33,449 nucleotides of DNA. Source: an uncultured Clostridia bacterium (GTDB lineage Bacteria; Bacillota; Clostridia; Christensenellales; CAG-917). The notes beneath the pieces are model-generated. The model saw only the letters and a list, made by a program, of their open reading frames with translations, had not been told where the DNA came from and did not search any database. Shown here one piece after another: positions 1-7,068 of the stretch. How positions within the stretch are numbered: the first letter of the stretch is position 1; each line of letters opens with the position of its first letter. Where the stretch lies: the NCBI GenBank assembly GCA_947629635.1, contig CANREO010000004.1:1-33449 (forward strand), in the 5' to 3' direction. Position numbers and translations under genes: made by a program.

Positions 1-397
1 TTATGCCCTGATCTTGAGGCGCGTTATTCAGATCGTAAAAACGACGCAACAGAGCATTGACGCGCGCAACCAATTCGAGGGGATTAAACGGCTTTGTCAT
101 ATAGTCGTCCGCGCCCACGTTCAGCCCAAGAATTTTGTCGCTGTCGAGGTCGGCGGCGGAAAGTATCAATATGGGTATGTTGCTCTTTTTGCGCAGTTTT
201 TTGGTCAACTCGAAACCGTTCATTTTCGGCATCATAATGTCTATTACGGCGATGTTGATCCTCTCTTTTTGAAAGATTTCGTACGCTTCCTGCCCGTCTT
301 TGGCCCAAAACAGGGAAAAGTTTTCGTTTTCGAGATACAATCTGAGCAGTTTTACTATATCCTCGTCGTCCTCGGCAAGCAGAATGTTGAAATTCAT
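1..397 (-). CDS. OmpR/PhoB-type response regulator, receiver domain (3' end outside window)
   Basis: This is the N-terminal 132 residues of a two-component response regulator; the reading frame is still open at base 1, so the output domain lies outside. The receiver domain is complete. It shows the acidic pocket AEDDED (residues 8-13), phospho-acceptor Asp53 in VIDIMMP, Ser80 in the switch position, Tyr99 and the invariant Lys102 in DDYMTKPF. The sequence style (ILSAADLDSDKILGLNVGADDY) is that of the OmpR/PhoB class, so a winged-helix DNA-binding domain is expected after residue 120. The start at 397 follows GAGGTGTTAT, an acceptable ribosome binding site. It is transcribed divergently from ispE. 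The histidine kinase partner is not visible. The class call is inference from the receiver only. Confidence 0.93.
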   Translation of the reverse strand, partial: MNFNILLAEDDEDIVKLLRLYLENENFSLFWAKDGQEAYEIFQKERINIAVIDIMMPKMNGFELTKKLRKKSNIPILILSAADLDSDKILGLNVGADDYMTKPFNPLELVARVNALLRRFYDLNNAPQDQGI

Positions 398-423
398 ATA
401 ACACCTCGATTATTTATATTTTC

Positions 424-451
424 ATTATATCATAATATCCGCTTTAGGCAA
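424..451 (-). promoter_or_regulatory. Predicted housekeeping promoter of the response regulator
   Basis: Read on the minus strand: -35 TTGCCT (451-446), 16-bp spacer, -10 TATAAT (429-424) with an extended TGA just before it. The predicted start is near 417, giving a leader of about 20 nt. Between this promoter and that of ispE lie two CTTAA copies (462-466 and 478-482), a possible but unproven regulator site. Confidence 0.6.
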
Positions 452-494
452 GTAAAGAAAACTTAAGGTTTGTTTAGCTTAACGCGCAAAAATA

Positions 495-523
495 TTGAAA
501 TAAAAGCCCATATGTGCTAAAAT
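495..523 (+). promoter_or_regulatory. Predicted promoter giving a leaderless ispE mRNA
   Basis: -35 TTGAAA (495-500), 17-bp spacer ending in an extended TGC, -10 TAAAAT (518-523). Exactly six bases separate the -10 from the ATG at 530, so the predicted +1 (seven bases after the -10) is the A of the start codon. No Shine-Dalgarno sequence is present upstream. Confidence 0.6.
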
Positions 524-529
524 TTTGCT

Positions 530-1294
530 ATGATGACGGTAAAAGTGCCATTGAATACCTTCGTAGGCAGATCATCTGCCAAAGTCAATCTCTCTCTAGC
601 CGTGACGGGCAAGAGGGGAAATTTGCATACTCTCGATATGATCGTTGTGCCATATGAAAAGTCGGAAGATGTCGCCATCTTTAGCCCATCTGACGACGTG
701 ACGTTTCGGTACGGCGGCTATGACGGGTTTGACGCGACGCGTTTTGACGCTTTTTTCCGTCCCAAAGCGTTGGAGCTGATGAAGGCTTTGGATGTCACGG
801 GCAGGTTGTCCATTCACAAATGGGTTCCGCTCGGCGCGGGGTTGGGCGGCTCATCCGCTGCGATCGTGGCGGCGGCGCGCGCGATGGAGGCTTATTGCAG
901 ACGTATAGGCAAATCAAACGCGTTAGATGCCGAGTTTTTGTGCAAGCTTGGCAGCGATGTACCCGTGATGTACGTTGGCGGCGTATGTCGAGTGAAGGGA
1001 GTGGGCGAAGAAGTTGTATCTCTAAACGAAAAGGCGCCCGAGTTCAACGTAGAAATAGCGCCTCTCTGTTCGGACAGCGGCTTGTGTTATAAATCTTTCG
1101 ATGAAATGGGAGAAATATGTGCCGATGCGCCGCCGACAAACATCGAAGAGGCGTTGATCGCATGTCGCAACGATTTGGAGCGCGCGGCATTTCGGGTTTA
1201 TCCGCAGCTTGTCGGATTTAAGGAGCGCCTCAAAGAGGGGCACAAAATCGCAATACTTTCCGGCAGCGGATCGGCGTTTGTGTGCATTGATTAA
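530..1294 (+). CDS. ispE: 4-diphosphocytidyl-2-C-methyl-D-erythritol kinase (IspE)
   Basis: A GHMP-family kinase of 254 residues that fits IspE, which phosphorylates CDP-methylerythritol with ATP in the MEP route to isoprenoids. The N-terminal SSAKVNLSLAVTGKR block matches the IspE substrate-binding strand with its catalytic lysine. The ATP loop PLGAGLGGSSAA lies near residue 100, LGSDVPVMYVGG carries the expected catalytic Asp, and the C-terminal GHMP motif LSGSGSAFV ends the protein. The usual GYH is replaced by NLH, and the protein is somewhat shorter than common IspE (about 280 or more), with a minimal C-terminus. The start is the first of two ATGs in tandem; there is no ribosome binding site and a promoter ends six bases before it. 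The gene stands alone. Confidence 0.85.
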   Translation: MMTVKVPLNTFVGRSSAKVNLSLAVTGKRGNLHTLDMIVVPYEKSEDVAIFSPSDDVTFRYGGYDGFDATRFDAFFRPKALELMKALDVTGRLSIHKWVPLGAGLGGSSAAIVAAARAMEAYCRRIGKSNALDAEFLCKLGSDVPVMYVGGVCRVKGVGEEVVSLNEKAPEFNVEIAPLCSDSGLCYKSFDEMGEICADAPPTNIEEALIACRNDLERAAFRVYPQLVGFKERLKEGHKIAILSGSGSAFVCID

Positions 1295-1327
1295 CAATTT
1301 TACGTTTTTTCGGTAAAAAAATATTTG

Positions 1328-1422
1328 ATTTTTGCAAAAATGAAAAATTTTTTTATTTATTTTGGCAAATTTGTAGAATTTGCAAGTTTCAAATTTTATT
1401 TTTTTGTAAAATTTGCAAATTC
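1328..1422. promoter_or_regulatory. Cluster of TTTGCAAA-type palindromes upstream of glgB
   Basis: The 226-bp gap before glgB is very A/T rich and holds several symmetric sites: a perfect 14-bp palindrome ATTTTTGCAAAAAT (1328-1341), CAAATT and AATTTG arms around TGTAG (1366-1382), and a pair of 10-bp inverted arms GAATTTGCAA (1376-1385) and TTGCAAATTC (1413-1422). The last arm stops two bases before the -35 box of the glgB promoter. TTGCAAATT recurs at 9694-9702 upstream of the glgP promoters. An operator function is inference; in such A/T-rich DNA some symmetry arises by chance. Confidence 0.35.
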
Positions 1423-1424
1423 TA

Positions 1425-1453
1425 TTGTGTAGCATAATTTTTTTTGATATACT
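1425..1453 (+). promoter_or_regulatory. Predicted promoter of the glgBCD operon
   Basis: -35 TTGTGT (1425-1430), 17-bp spacer, -10 TATACT (1448-1453) preceded by an extended TGA. The predicted start is near 1460, leaving a leader of about 60 nt that ends in the strong ribosome binding site AAGGAGG before the ATG at 1521. Confidence 0.55.
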
Positions 1454-1520
1454 TTCTAATTGTGTATAAAGATATCATAAATATATATTGCTTCTCAAAT
1501 ATAAGTGGTAAGGAGGACTT

Positions 1521-3413
1521 ATGAAGAGAGTTAAAGACAGTTACGCTTCCTATCTGTTTCACGAAGGGACAAATTATCAAGCGTACAAGATGTTCTCGCC
1601 TTATAAGGGCGTCGAAAACGGCGAGGACGGATGGTATTTCACCGTCTGGGCTCCCAATGCCAAAGCGGTGGCGGTGGTCGGTGATTTCAATTCATGGGAC
1701 AAAAGAGCAAATCCGATGGAGTCGACCGACGACGGTATATGGATGGCCTTTGTGCCCGGATTGAAGCAGTATGACGCTTATAAATATGCCGTGACAGACA
1801 AGAGCGGCAACACCGTACTCAAGTGTGACCCATACGGGCTGCATTTCGAGACTGCGCCGGCAAACGCCTCCAAACTGTACGACATATACGGCTATCGCTG
1901 GAAAGACAGGAAGTGGATGAACGAAAGGGCAAACTTCAATCCCTACGGTAGCCCGATGAATATTTATGAGGTGCATTTCGGCAGCTGGAAGCGCTATGCG
2001 GACGGCAATGTGATAAATTATAAGGCGATGGCGGACGAAATGATCCCCTATGTCAAAAAACTCGGATACACGCATATAGAGCTCATGCCGTTGACGGAAT
2101 ATCCGTTTGAGGGCAGTTGGGGTTATCAGGTGACGGGCATGTACGCGCCCACCTCGCGATACGGTACTCCAAAAGACTTAATGGAGTTTATCGATCGTTG
2201 CCATAGGGCCGGTATAGGCATTATATTGGATTGGGTGCTCGCGCACTTCCCGCGCGACGAACACGGCCTCGCGATGTTTGACGGCACTCCGCTTTACGAG
2301 TATGCAGACCCTCGCAAGGGAGAACACAAAGAATGGGGCACCAAGGTCTACGACTTTGGCAAAAACGAGGTCAAATCCTTCCTTATATCCGCGGCGATGT
2401 TTTGGTTTGACATGTATCATATCGACGGTATTCGCTGCGACGCTGTGGCAAGCATGCTCTATTTGGACTACGGCAGAAAAGACGGCGAATGGGTGCCCAA
2501 TCAATACGGCGGCAATTACAATCTCGAGGCGAAAGATTTCATCAAGCAGATGAATTCCGCCATACTCAGCAAATATCACGGTGCATTGACAATTGCGGAA
2601 GAGTCAACGGCTTATCCCATGATCACAAAACCCGCCTATGACGGAGGTTTGGGGTTCAACTTCAAGTGGAATATGGGCTGGATGAACGACACACTTCACT
2701 ATATTTCGCTCGATCCATTCTTCAGAAAGGACAATCACAACAATCTCACGTTTGCAATCACATACGCGTACAGCGAAAACTATATTCTCCCGATATCTCA
2801 CGATGAGGTGGTGCACGGCAAGTGCAGTATGATAAACAAAATTCCCGGCGATTACGATCAGAAATTCGAGGGTCTTAAGGCATTTTACGGTTATATGATG
2901 GGTCACCCCGGAAAGAAACTCAATTTTATGGGCAATGAGTTTGCTCAATTTATCGAGTGGAATTATACACAGCAACTTGATTGGTTTTTGCTTGATTATC
3001 CGCGTCATCGCACTTTCCAAAAATTCATCAAAGATCTAAACGCTTTTTATCTGGAAAATAAGGCTTTGTGGCAACTCGACTGCAGCTATGAAGGGTTCAA
3101 GTGGATAGTAGTCGACGATAACACTCAAAACGTTGTGTCATTCATACGTCGCGCGGCGGACGGAGAATATGTAATTTGCATCGTCAACTTTTCACCCGTC
3201 GAGAGGCTGAAATATGTCATGGGCGTGCCGGAATGCGTCACTTATAAGGCGGAATTGTTTTCCGCGCTGAAGAAATACGGCGGAGAGGAGGAGCGTCGCC
3301 CGAGCTTCCGCGCCACTGCAAAGCCTTCGCACGGACAACCGTATTCGATAAAAGCGAATATACCCAAAAATTCGGTCATGTTTCTTAAACCTGAATATAA
3401 GGAGGAAAACTAA
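1521..3413 (+). CDS. glgB: 1,4-alpha-glucan branching enzyme
   Basis: GlgB (630 residues) cuts alpha-1,4-glucan chains and rejoins them through alpha-1,6 links to branch glycogen. An N-terminal CBM48-type beta-sandwich (WYFTVWAPNAKAVAVVGDFN, near residues 38-57) is followed by the GH13 barrel. GSWGYQVTGMYAPTSRYG is a GlgB signature. The catalytic Asp nucleophile is Asp307 in GIRCDAV, the acid/base Glu lies in AEEST near residue 360, and the third Asp is in ISHDEVVHGK. A C-terminal beta domain runs from about residue 530. The start has AAGGAGG seven bases upstream. The stop codon overlaps the glgC start by one base (TAATG), so the two are translationally coupled. It is the first gene of glgB-glgC-glgD. 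Confidence 0.97.
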   Translation: MKRVKDSYASYLFHEGTNYQAYKMFSPYKGVENGEDGWYFTVWAPNAKAVAVVGDFNSWDKRANPMESTDDGIWMAFVPGLKQYDAYKYAVTDKSGNTVLKCDPYGLHFETAPANASKLYDIYGYRWKDRKWMNERANFNPYGSPMNIYEVHFGSWKRYADGNVINYKAMADEMIPYVKKLGYTHIELMPLTEYPFEGSWGYQVTGMYAPTSRYGTPKDLMEFIDRCHRAGIGIILDWVLAHFPRDEHGLAMFDGTPLYEYADPRKGEHKEWGTKVYDFGKNEVKSFLISAAMFWFDMYHIDGIRCDAVASMLYLDYGRKDGEWVPNQYGGNYNLEAKDFIKQMNSAILSKYHGALTIAEESTAYPMITKPAYDGGLGFNFKWNMGWMNDTLHYISLDPFFRKDNHNNLTFAITYAYSENYILPISHDEVVHGKCSMINKIPGDYDQKFEGLKAFYGYMMGHPGKKLNFMGNEFAQFIEWNYTQQLDWFLLDYPRHRTFQKFIKDLNAFYLENKALWQLDCSYEGFKWIVVDDNTQNVVSFIRRAADGEYVICIVNFSPVERLKYVMGVPECVTYKAELFSALKKYGGEEERRPSFRATAKPSHGQPYSIKANIPKNSVMFLKPEYKEEN

Positions 3414-4609
3414 TGGGCAAAAATTCTAAGAAAGAGTGCATTGCCATGCTGCTTGCCGGTGGGCAGGGCACGAGGCTTGGAGTGCTCACGACAAACGTGG
3501 CCAAGCCCGCGGTCCCGTTCGGCGCAAAGTATCGCATCATTGACTTTCCGCTTTCAAACAGCATCAACAGCGGCATAGACACGATAGGCGTTCTTACGCA
3601 ATACAGACCTTTCGAACTTCACCAATACATCGGCAACGGACAACCGTGGGACCTTGACAGGTTGAGCGGAGGCATCTACGTTTTGCCGCCGTACATGGGG
3701 GCAAAATCCGGCGAATGGTATAAAGGGACGGCGAACGCCATTTATCAAAACATAGACTTTATCGACAACTATGAGCCCGATTATGTCGTGATTTTGAGCG
3801 GCGACCATATCTATAAGATGGATTACAGTCTTATGCTTGCCGATCACAAACAAAACAACGCCGATTGCACGATCGCGGTGCGCGACGTGCCGATTGAGGA
3901 GGCGAGCCGCTTCGGCATACTCAACTTGAAGAAAAACTCGAGACAGATAGAAGAGTTCGAAGAGAAGCCGAAGCAGCCGAGAAGCACGAAAGCGTCCATG
4001 GGCATATACATTTTCACTTGGGCGAAGCTCAGGCAATATCTTATAGACGACGAGGCGGATAAAACTTCGGAGAACGATTTCGGCAAAAATATCATTCCCA
4101 AAATGTTGGCCGACAAACAGCGTCTGTTTGCATATCAGTTTGACGGATATTGGAAGGACGTCGGCACCATATCCTCTCTTTGGGAGGCAAATATGGATAT
4201 CTTGAACGGCAGCGAACTCAATCTCGACGACGATAAGTGGAAGATTTATGCGCGTAACAACGCGGAGCCGCCGCAGTTTATCACACCCACAGGCAAAGTG
4301 AAAAATTGTCTCGTTTCGGAGGGCACAGTCGTAAAAGGCACGGTGAAGGACAGCGTCATTTCGCATTCGGTCACGATAGGCGAGGGCGCATATGTCGAAG
4401 CGTCAATAATAATGCCGGGCGCAGTCATCGAGGACGGAGCGGACGTGAGATATTCGATAATAGGCTGGAACGCAGTAGTCGGCAAAAATGCCATGGTCGG
4501 CGAAACGCTTGACGAGTGCAAACCCGGAGAGTGGAAGATAAGCGTAATAGGGCCGCATTATCATCTCGAGCCTGACGCGCAAGTGGGCGCCAACGAGATG
4601 TTGGGCTAA
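3413..4609 (+). CDS. glgC: Glucose-1-phosphate adenylyltransferase, catalytic subunit
   Basis: GlgC (398 residues) makes ADP-glucose from glucose-1-phosphate and ATP, the committed step of bacterial glycogen synthesis. The nucleotidyltransferase motif LLAGGQGTRLGVLT lies at residues 13-26, followed by KPAVPFG, SGDHIYKMDY (metal-binding Asp), FEEKP and GYWKDVGT. From about residue 295 there is a left-handed beta-helix of hexapeptide repeats (VSEGTVVKGTVKDSVISHSV and onward). The length fits the Firmicutes GlgC family. The start ATG overlaps the glgB stop, with AAGGAGG eight bases before it. GlgD follows after ten bases, and the two are expected to form a mixed complex. Confidence 0.97.
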   Translation: MGKNSKKECIAMLLAGGQGTRLGVLTTNVAKPAVPFGAKYRIIDFPLSNSINSGIDTIGVLTQYRPFELHQYIGNGQPWDLDRLSGGIYVLPPYMGAKSGEWYKGTANAIYQNIDFIDNYEPDYVVILSGDHIYKMDYSLMLADHKQNNADCTIAVRDVPIEEASRFGILNLKKNSRQIEEFEEKPKQPRSTKASMGIYIFTWAKLRQYLIDDEADKTSENDFGKNIIPKMLADKQRLFAYQFDGYWKDVGTISSLWEANMDILNGSELNLDDDKWKIYARNNAEPPQFITPTGKVKNCLVSEGTVVKGTVKDSVISHSVTIGEGAYVEASIIMPGAVIEDGADVRYSIIGWNAVVGKNAMVGETLDECKPGEWKISVIGPHYHLEPDAQVGANEMLG

Positions 4610-4619
4610 GGAGGGAAGT

Positions 4620-5735
4620 ATGAAAAACCATACAATGAGCGTTCTTTTTACATCTGATGCGGAAAGTCATTTGAATGACCTCACCATACATCGCACGACT
4701 GCGTCGTTGCCGTTTGGAGGAAGATACAGACTTATAGATTTTGCACTGTCCAATCTTGTCAATGCAAACATTACGACTATAGGCATTGTGACGCGCAGCA
4801 ACTATAACTCCCTTATGGATCATATTCGCATGGGCAGAGACTGGGATCTTAACAGAAAAAACAGCGGCATCACCGTTTTCCCTCCCTTTGTATTCAACAG
4901 CGCGCATGACGTATACAAGGGCAAGATAGAGGCTCTTTATACGCTCCGCGGCTTTATGATGGACAACAACGAGGAGTATGTCGTCATCGCCAACACCAAC
5001 ATCGCTTTCAATATCGACTTCGAGGCTGTGGAGGAATTTCATATCAACAAAGGCGCCGACATCACCGTGCTCACTTACAACACGGACGACACAAATCCAC
5101 GCAAGATCATCATATCCGCAGACAAAAATAACCGCATCACGGATATGCGCTATCCCATAGCGAGCGACACCGGCAAACAACTTTGCAACCTCAATATATA
5201 CTTCATCAAGAAAGATTTGCTTATTTCGCTTGTGGATAACGCATATGCTCACGGCGCGTACGATTTCGAAAAGGATATTTTGCAAAAGAAACTCGACGAG
5301 TTGTATATTATGAATTATGTCGTCAAAGACTACGTCGCCGTTATAGATCGCATACCTACCTATTTTAAGCACAGCATGGAGCTGCTGGATCCCGAGATCA
5401 GAGAGAATTTATTCTATAGACATTCGACCATTCTTACCAAGGTCAAGGATAGCGTCCCTGCCAAATACAAGGACGGAGCCAATGTCAAAAATTCGATCAT
5501 CGCCGACGGATGCGTCATAGACGGCACTGTGGAAAATTCTATCCTCTTCCGCTCGGTGAAAGTGGGCAAGGGCGCGGTGATACGCAATTCCATAATTATG
5601 GAAGATTCGATAATAATGGACGGGGCCTCGCTTGATTATACGATCACCGACAAGGACGTCATCATTCAGTCGGGCAGAACGCTCAGCGGATATGAGTCGT
5701 ATCCCATGGTGGTCGTCAAGGGCAAAGTCATCTAA
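4620..5735 (+). CDS. glgD: GlgD, regulatory subunit of ADP-glucose pyrophosphorylase
   Basis: GlgD (371 residues) is the GlgC paralogue found in Firmicutes, which raises GlgC activity in a hetero-oligomer. It keeps the fold (TTASLPFGGRYRLIDFALSN near residues 23-42, MGRDWDLNRKNSGITVFPPF, C-terminal hexapeptide beta-helix from about 285) but the N-terminus, FTSDAESHLNDLTIHRTT, lacks the GGxGTRL phosphate loop. The metal-site SGDH is replaced by ANTN. Loss of these residues is normal for GlgD, so the gene is not broken. GGAGGGAAGT precedes the ATG. It is the last gene of the operon and is followed by a large inverted repeat. Confidence 0.95.
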   Translation: MKNHTMSVLFTSDAESHLNDLTIHRTTASLPFGGRYRLIDFALSNLVNANITTIGIVTRSNYNSLMDHIRMGRDWDLNRKNSGITVFPPFVFNSAHDVYKGKIEALYTLRGFMMDNNEEYVVIANTNIAFNIDFEAVEEFHINKGADITVLTYNTDDTNPRKIIISADKNNRITDMRYPIASDTGKQLCNLNIYFIKKDLLISLVDNAYAHGAYDFEKDILQKKLDELYIMNYVVKDYVAVIDRIPTYFKHSMELLDPEIRENLFYRHSTILTKVKDSVPAKYKDGANVKNSIIADGCVIDGTVENSILFRSVKVGKGAVIRNSIIMEDSIIMDGASLDYTITDKDVIIQSGRTLSGYESYPMVVVKGKVI

Positions 5736-5855
5736 AACCGCACTATTTGCCCAAATACTGTGTCAAAGTCCTCTCGTCTCACGGTCACGTACGATTAAGT
5801 ACGCTCACGCTCGTCGAGAGGGCTTTCCCTTGTCTTTGAATAAATATCGCGGTTT
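5735..5855. repeat. 121-bp imperfect palindrome after glgD, possible interspersed repeat or terminator
   Basis: The outer arms are AAACCGC (5735-5741) and GCGGTTT (5849-5855). Inside are the near-matching arms AAAGTCCTCTCG (5765-5776) and CGAGAGGGCTTT (5814-5825), 11 of 12 positions, and in the centre CGTAC and GTACG around GATTAA. The left end overlaps the glgD stop codon. The element could fold into one long hairpin and end the glgBCD transcript, but it is far larger than an ordinary terminator and has no clear U-tract. The nested layout resembles a small non-coding palindromic repeat. No second copy is in this window. Confidence 0.5.
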
Positions 5856-5978
5856 ATAATAGATGTAGGTAACGAACAACTGCGTAAATGCCGTTTTAAT
5901 TTGTGTTATGAACAAGGAGTACACCGGCGCTCATACGATTTGTTTTTTCTTATTTATCTTATTTTTTGTATTTCAATT

Positions 5979-6767
5979 TCAAACAAAACGTACTTCCAGC
6001 ATTACTTCTTTTGCATATGCTTCAGGATAATAATCGCCACTGTCACTATATTGGTATCTACGAATATAAACGGACATTTTCAAGTTGCCTCTGAAAATTT
6101 TAGCAGGACAGGTGACTGTAATTATGAAGTCGTTCCAATTGCTACCTATCGTTCTAACTGTTTTTTTTGCAAAGACCTCGTATCCATTGTCGTCGGCTTT
6201 ATCACGATATTCTATATCATAAGCTTGGGTTTCGTCTGCAGCAGGAGAACCGATCAATGGCCATTCTTGAGTGGCTATTCTAAGTTTCAATGTGATTTCT
6301 ATCGTTTTGTCATAATTGCCTTGCAAAGCGTTAACAAATTGAGTATTAGATGCCGTAAAAGATAATGTCTTCGGCATTCCCAAATAGTATTGATTATTGT
6401 AAAGCCCGTCCCATGCCTGTGTTCCTAAATTCTTAACATCATCCCACTGTGCATAGAAAGTTGTCGGATAATCTTTTTGCCACACCGAGGTCGAATCGCC
6501 GCTTGTATCGAAATATTTCGTGCCGCCCGTCTCGCTGTCGAAAAAGCCTGTCAAATAATATCCGCTTTTCAATACGGGTTCGATGTGCGCTTCTTTTCCG
6601 ACAGCCAGAGTATAATTACTGCTTGCAGAACCGTTGTAGACGCTGATTGTTACCGATTTGTTTTTGAAATCGCCTCCGCCGTTTCCAAATATTCCGCAGG
6701 CTGTAAACGTAAGACAAACGATCACAAAAAGTGCGCATGTGGCAAATAATTTGATAAATTTTTTCAT
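5979..6767 (-). CDS. Secreted lipoprotein with an InlB-type beta-repeat
   Basis: A protein of 262 residues with a lipoprotein signal peptide: basic N-terminus, hydrophobic stretch, then FTAC-G with Cys24 as the likely lipidated residue. A short Gly-rich linker is followed by one repeat of the InlB B / Listeria-Bacteroides type (residues about 37-108), recognised by the GYYLTGFFD...GGTKY...TTFYAQW pattern. The remaining C-terminal region of about 150 residues looks beta-rich (alternating ITLKLRIA, DFIITVTCPA) and I do not recognise it. It is anchored outside the cell, perhaps for surface binding. The ribosome binding site CGGAG and a strong promoter carrying two repressor-like palindromes precede it. 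It is divergent from an XRE regulator. The substrate is unknown. Confidence 0.8.
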   Translation of the reverse strand: MKKFIKLFATCALFVIVCLTFTACGIFGNGGGDFKNKSVTISVYNGSASSNYTLAVGKEAHIEPVLKSGYYLTGFFDSETGGTKYFDTSGDSTSVWQKDYPTTFYAQWDDVKNLGTQAWDGLYNNQYYLGMPKTLSFTASNTQFVNALQGNYDKTIEITLKLRIATQEWPLIGSPAADETQAYDIEYRDKADDNGYEVFAKKTVRTIGSNWNDFIITVTCPAKIFRGNLKMSVYIRRYQYSDSGDYYPEAYAKEVMLEVRFV

Positions 6768-6793
6768 AATAGTACTCCGAAAAACGAACTTTT

Positions 6794-6838
6794 TACAGCA
6801 AACTGCTGTATATCATCATAATACAGCCAACTGCTGTA
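6794..6838. promoter_or_regulatory. Two palindromic operators between the lipoprotein and XRE genes
   Basis: Site 1, TACAGCAAACTGCTGTA (6794-6810), has perfect 7-bp arms around AAC. Site 2, TACAGCCAACTGCTGTA (6822-6838), matches 6 of 7 arm positions. Their starts are 28 bp apart. Site 2 lies in the spacer of the lipoprotein promoter and site 1 covers the first transcribed bases. The 3' end of site 2 is two bases from the first candidate XRE start codon. The arrangement fits binding by the adjacent XRE protein, repressing both the lipoprotein and itself; binding is inference. Confidence 0.75.
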
Positions 6839-6847
6839 ATATGTCAA
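6818..6847 (-). promoter_or_regulatory. Predicted promoter of the lipoprotein gene
   Basis: On the minus strand: consensus -35 TTGACA (6847-6842), 18-bp spacer, -10 TATTAT (6823-6818), predicted start near 6811. One operator sits inside the spacer and the second starts at the predicted +1, so a bound repressor would block polymerase. Confidence 0.65.
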
Positions 6848-7068
6848 GTATGTGCGAAACAATTTTTATTTTCTCAAAACGTTTGAAAGAGCTAAGGCTT
6901 ATGTACGGATACACACAGACGCATCTCGCAAATATGCTCAATATAAAGCAACAGTCCTATGCGCGCTATGAATACGGAACGGGGGAGCCGAATCTTCAAA
7001 CCCTCGTGATGTTGAGCGAGATCTTTAATGTGTCCGTAGATTATCTGTTGGGCAAGTCGGAAATTTGA
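6841..7068 (+). CDS. Small XRE-family (Cro/C1-type HTH) transcriptional regulator
   Basis: A DNA-binding protein of 75 residues made almost entirely of one HTH_3 domain: SKRLKELRLMYGYTQTHLAN (helices 1-2), MLNIKQQSYARYEYGTGEPN (recognition helix region), then LQTLVMLSEIFNVSVDYLLG, the standard ending of the fold. I chose ATG 6841; ATG 6850 is also possible. Neither has a ribosome binding site, and a longer upstream extension would translate through the operator region and is unlikely. It is divergent from the lipoprotein with paired palindromes between them, so it is probably an autoregulating repressor of that gene. Its last 28 bases overlap the end of the convergent kinase gene. Confidence 0.88.
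   Translation: MSSMCETIFIFSKRLKELRLMYGYTQTHLANMLNIKQQSYARYEYGTGEPNLQTLVMLSEIFNVSVDYLLGKSEI

Noticed and set aside
1022..1435. 137-codon minus-strand frame rich in Lys, Phe and Asn running out of ispE
   Set aside because: Its composition simply reflects the A/T-rich gap before glgB; it overlaps ispE antisense.
1295..1520. Riboswitch or small RNA in the A/T-rich gap before glgB
   Set aside because: No GC-stabilised stems or recognisable aptamer; only palindromic A/T motifs, and the predicted leader is just about 60 nt.
4620..4730. glgD as a broken glgC copy because the GGxGTRL loop is missing
   Set aside because: Loss of this loop is the normal state of GlgD, the non-catalytic partner of GlgC in Firmicutes.
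4425..5372. Long open frame on the minus strand (315 codons) opposite glgC/glgD
   Set aside because: It is antisense to intact glgC and glgD, has no ribosome binding site and no recognisable domain; it is a by-product of the codon use of the real genes.
5901..6365. 154-codon plus-strand frame after glgD
   Set aside because: It is the antisense of the lipoprotein gene, which has a signal peptide, an InlB-type repeat and a promoter.
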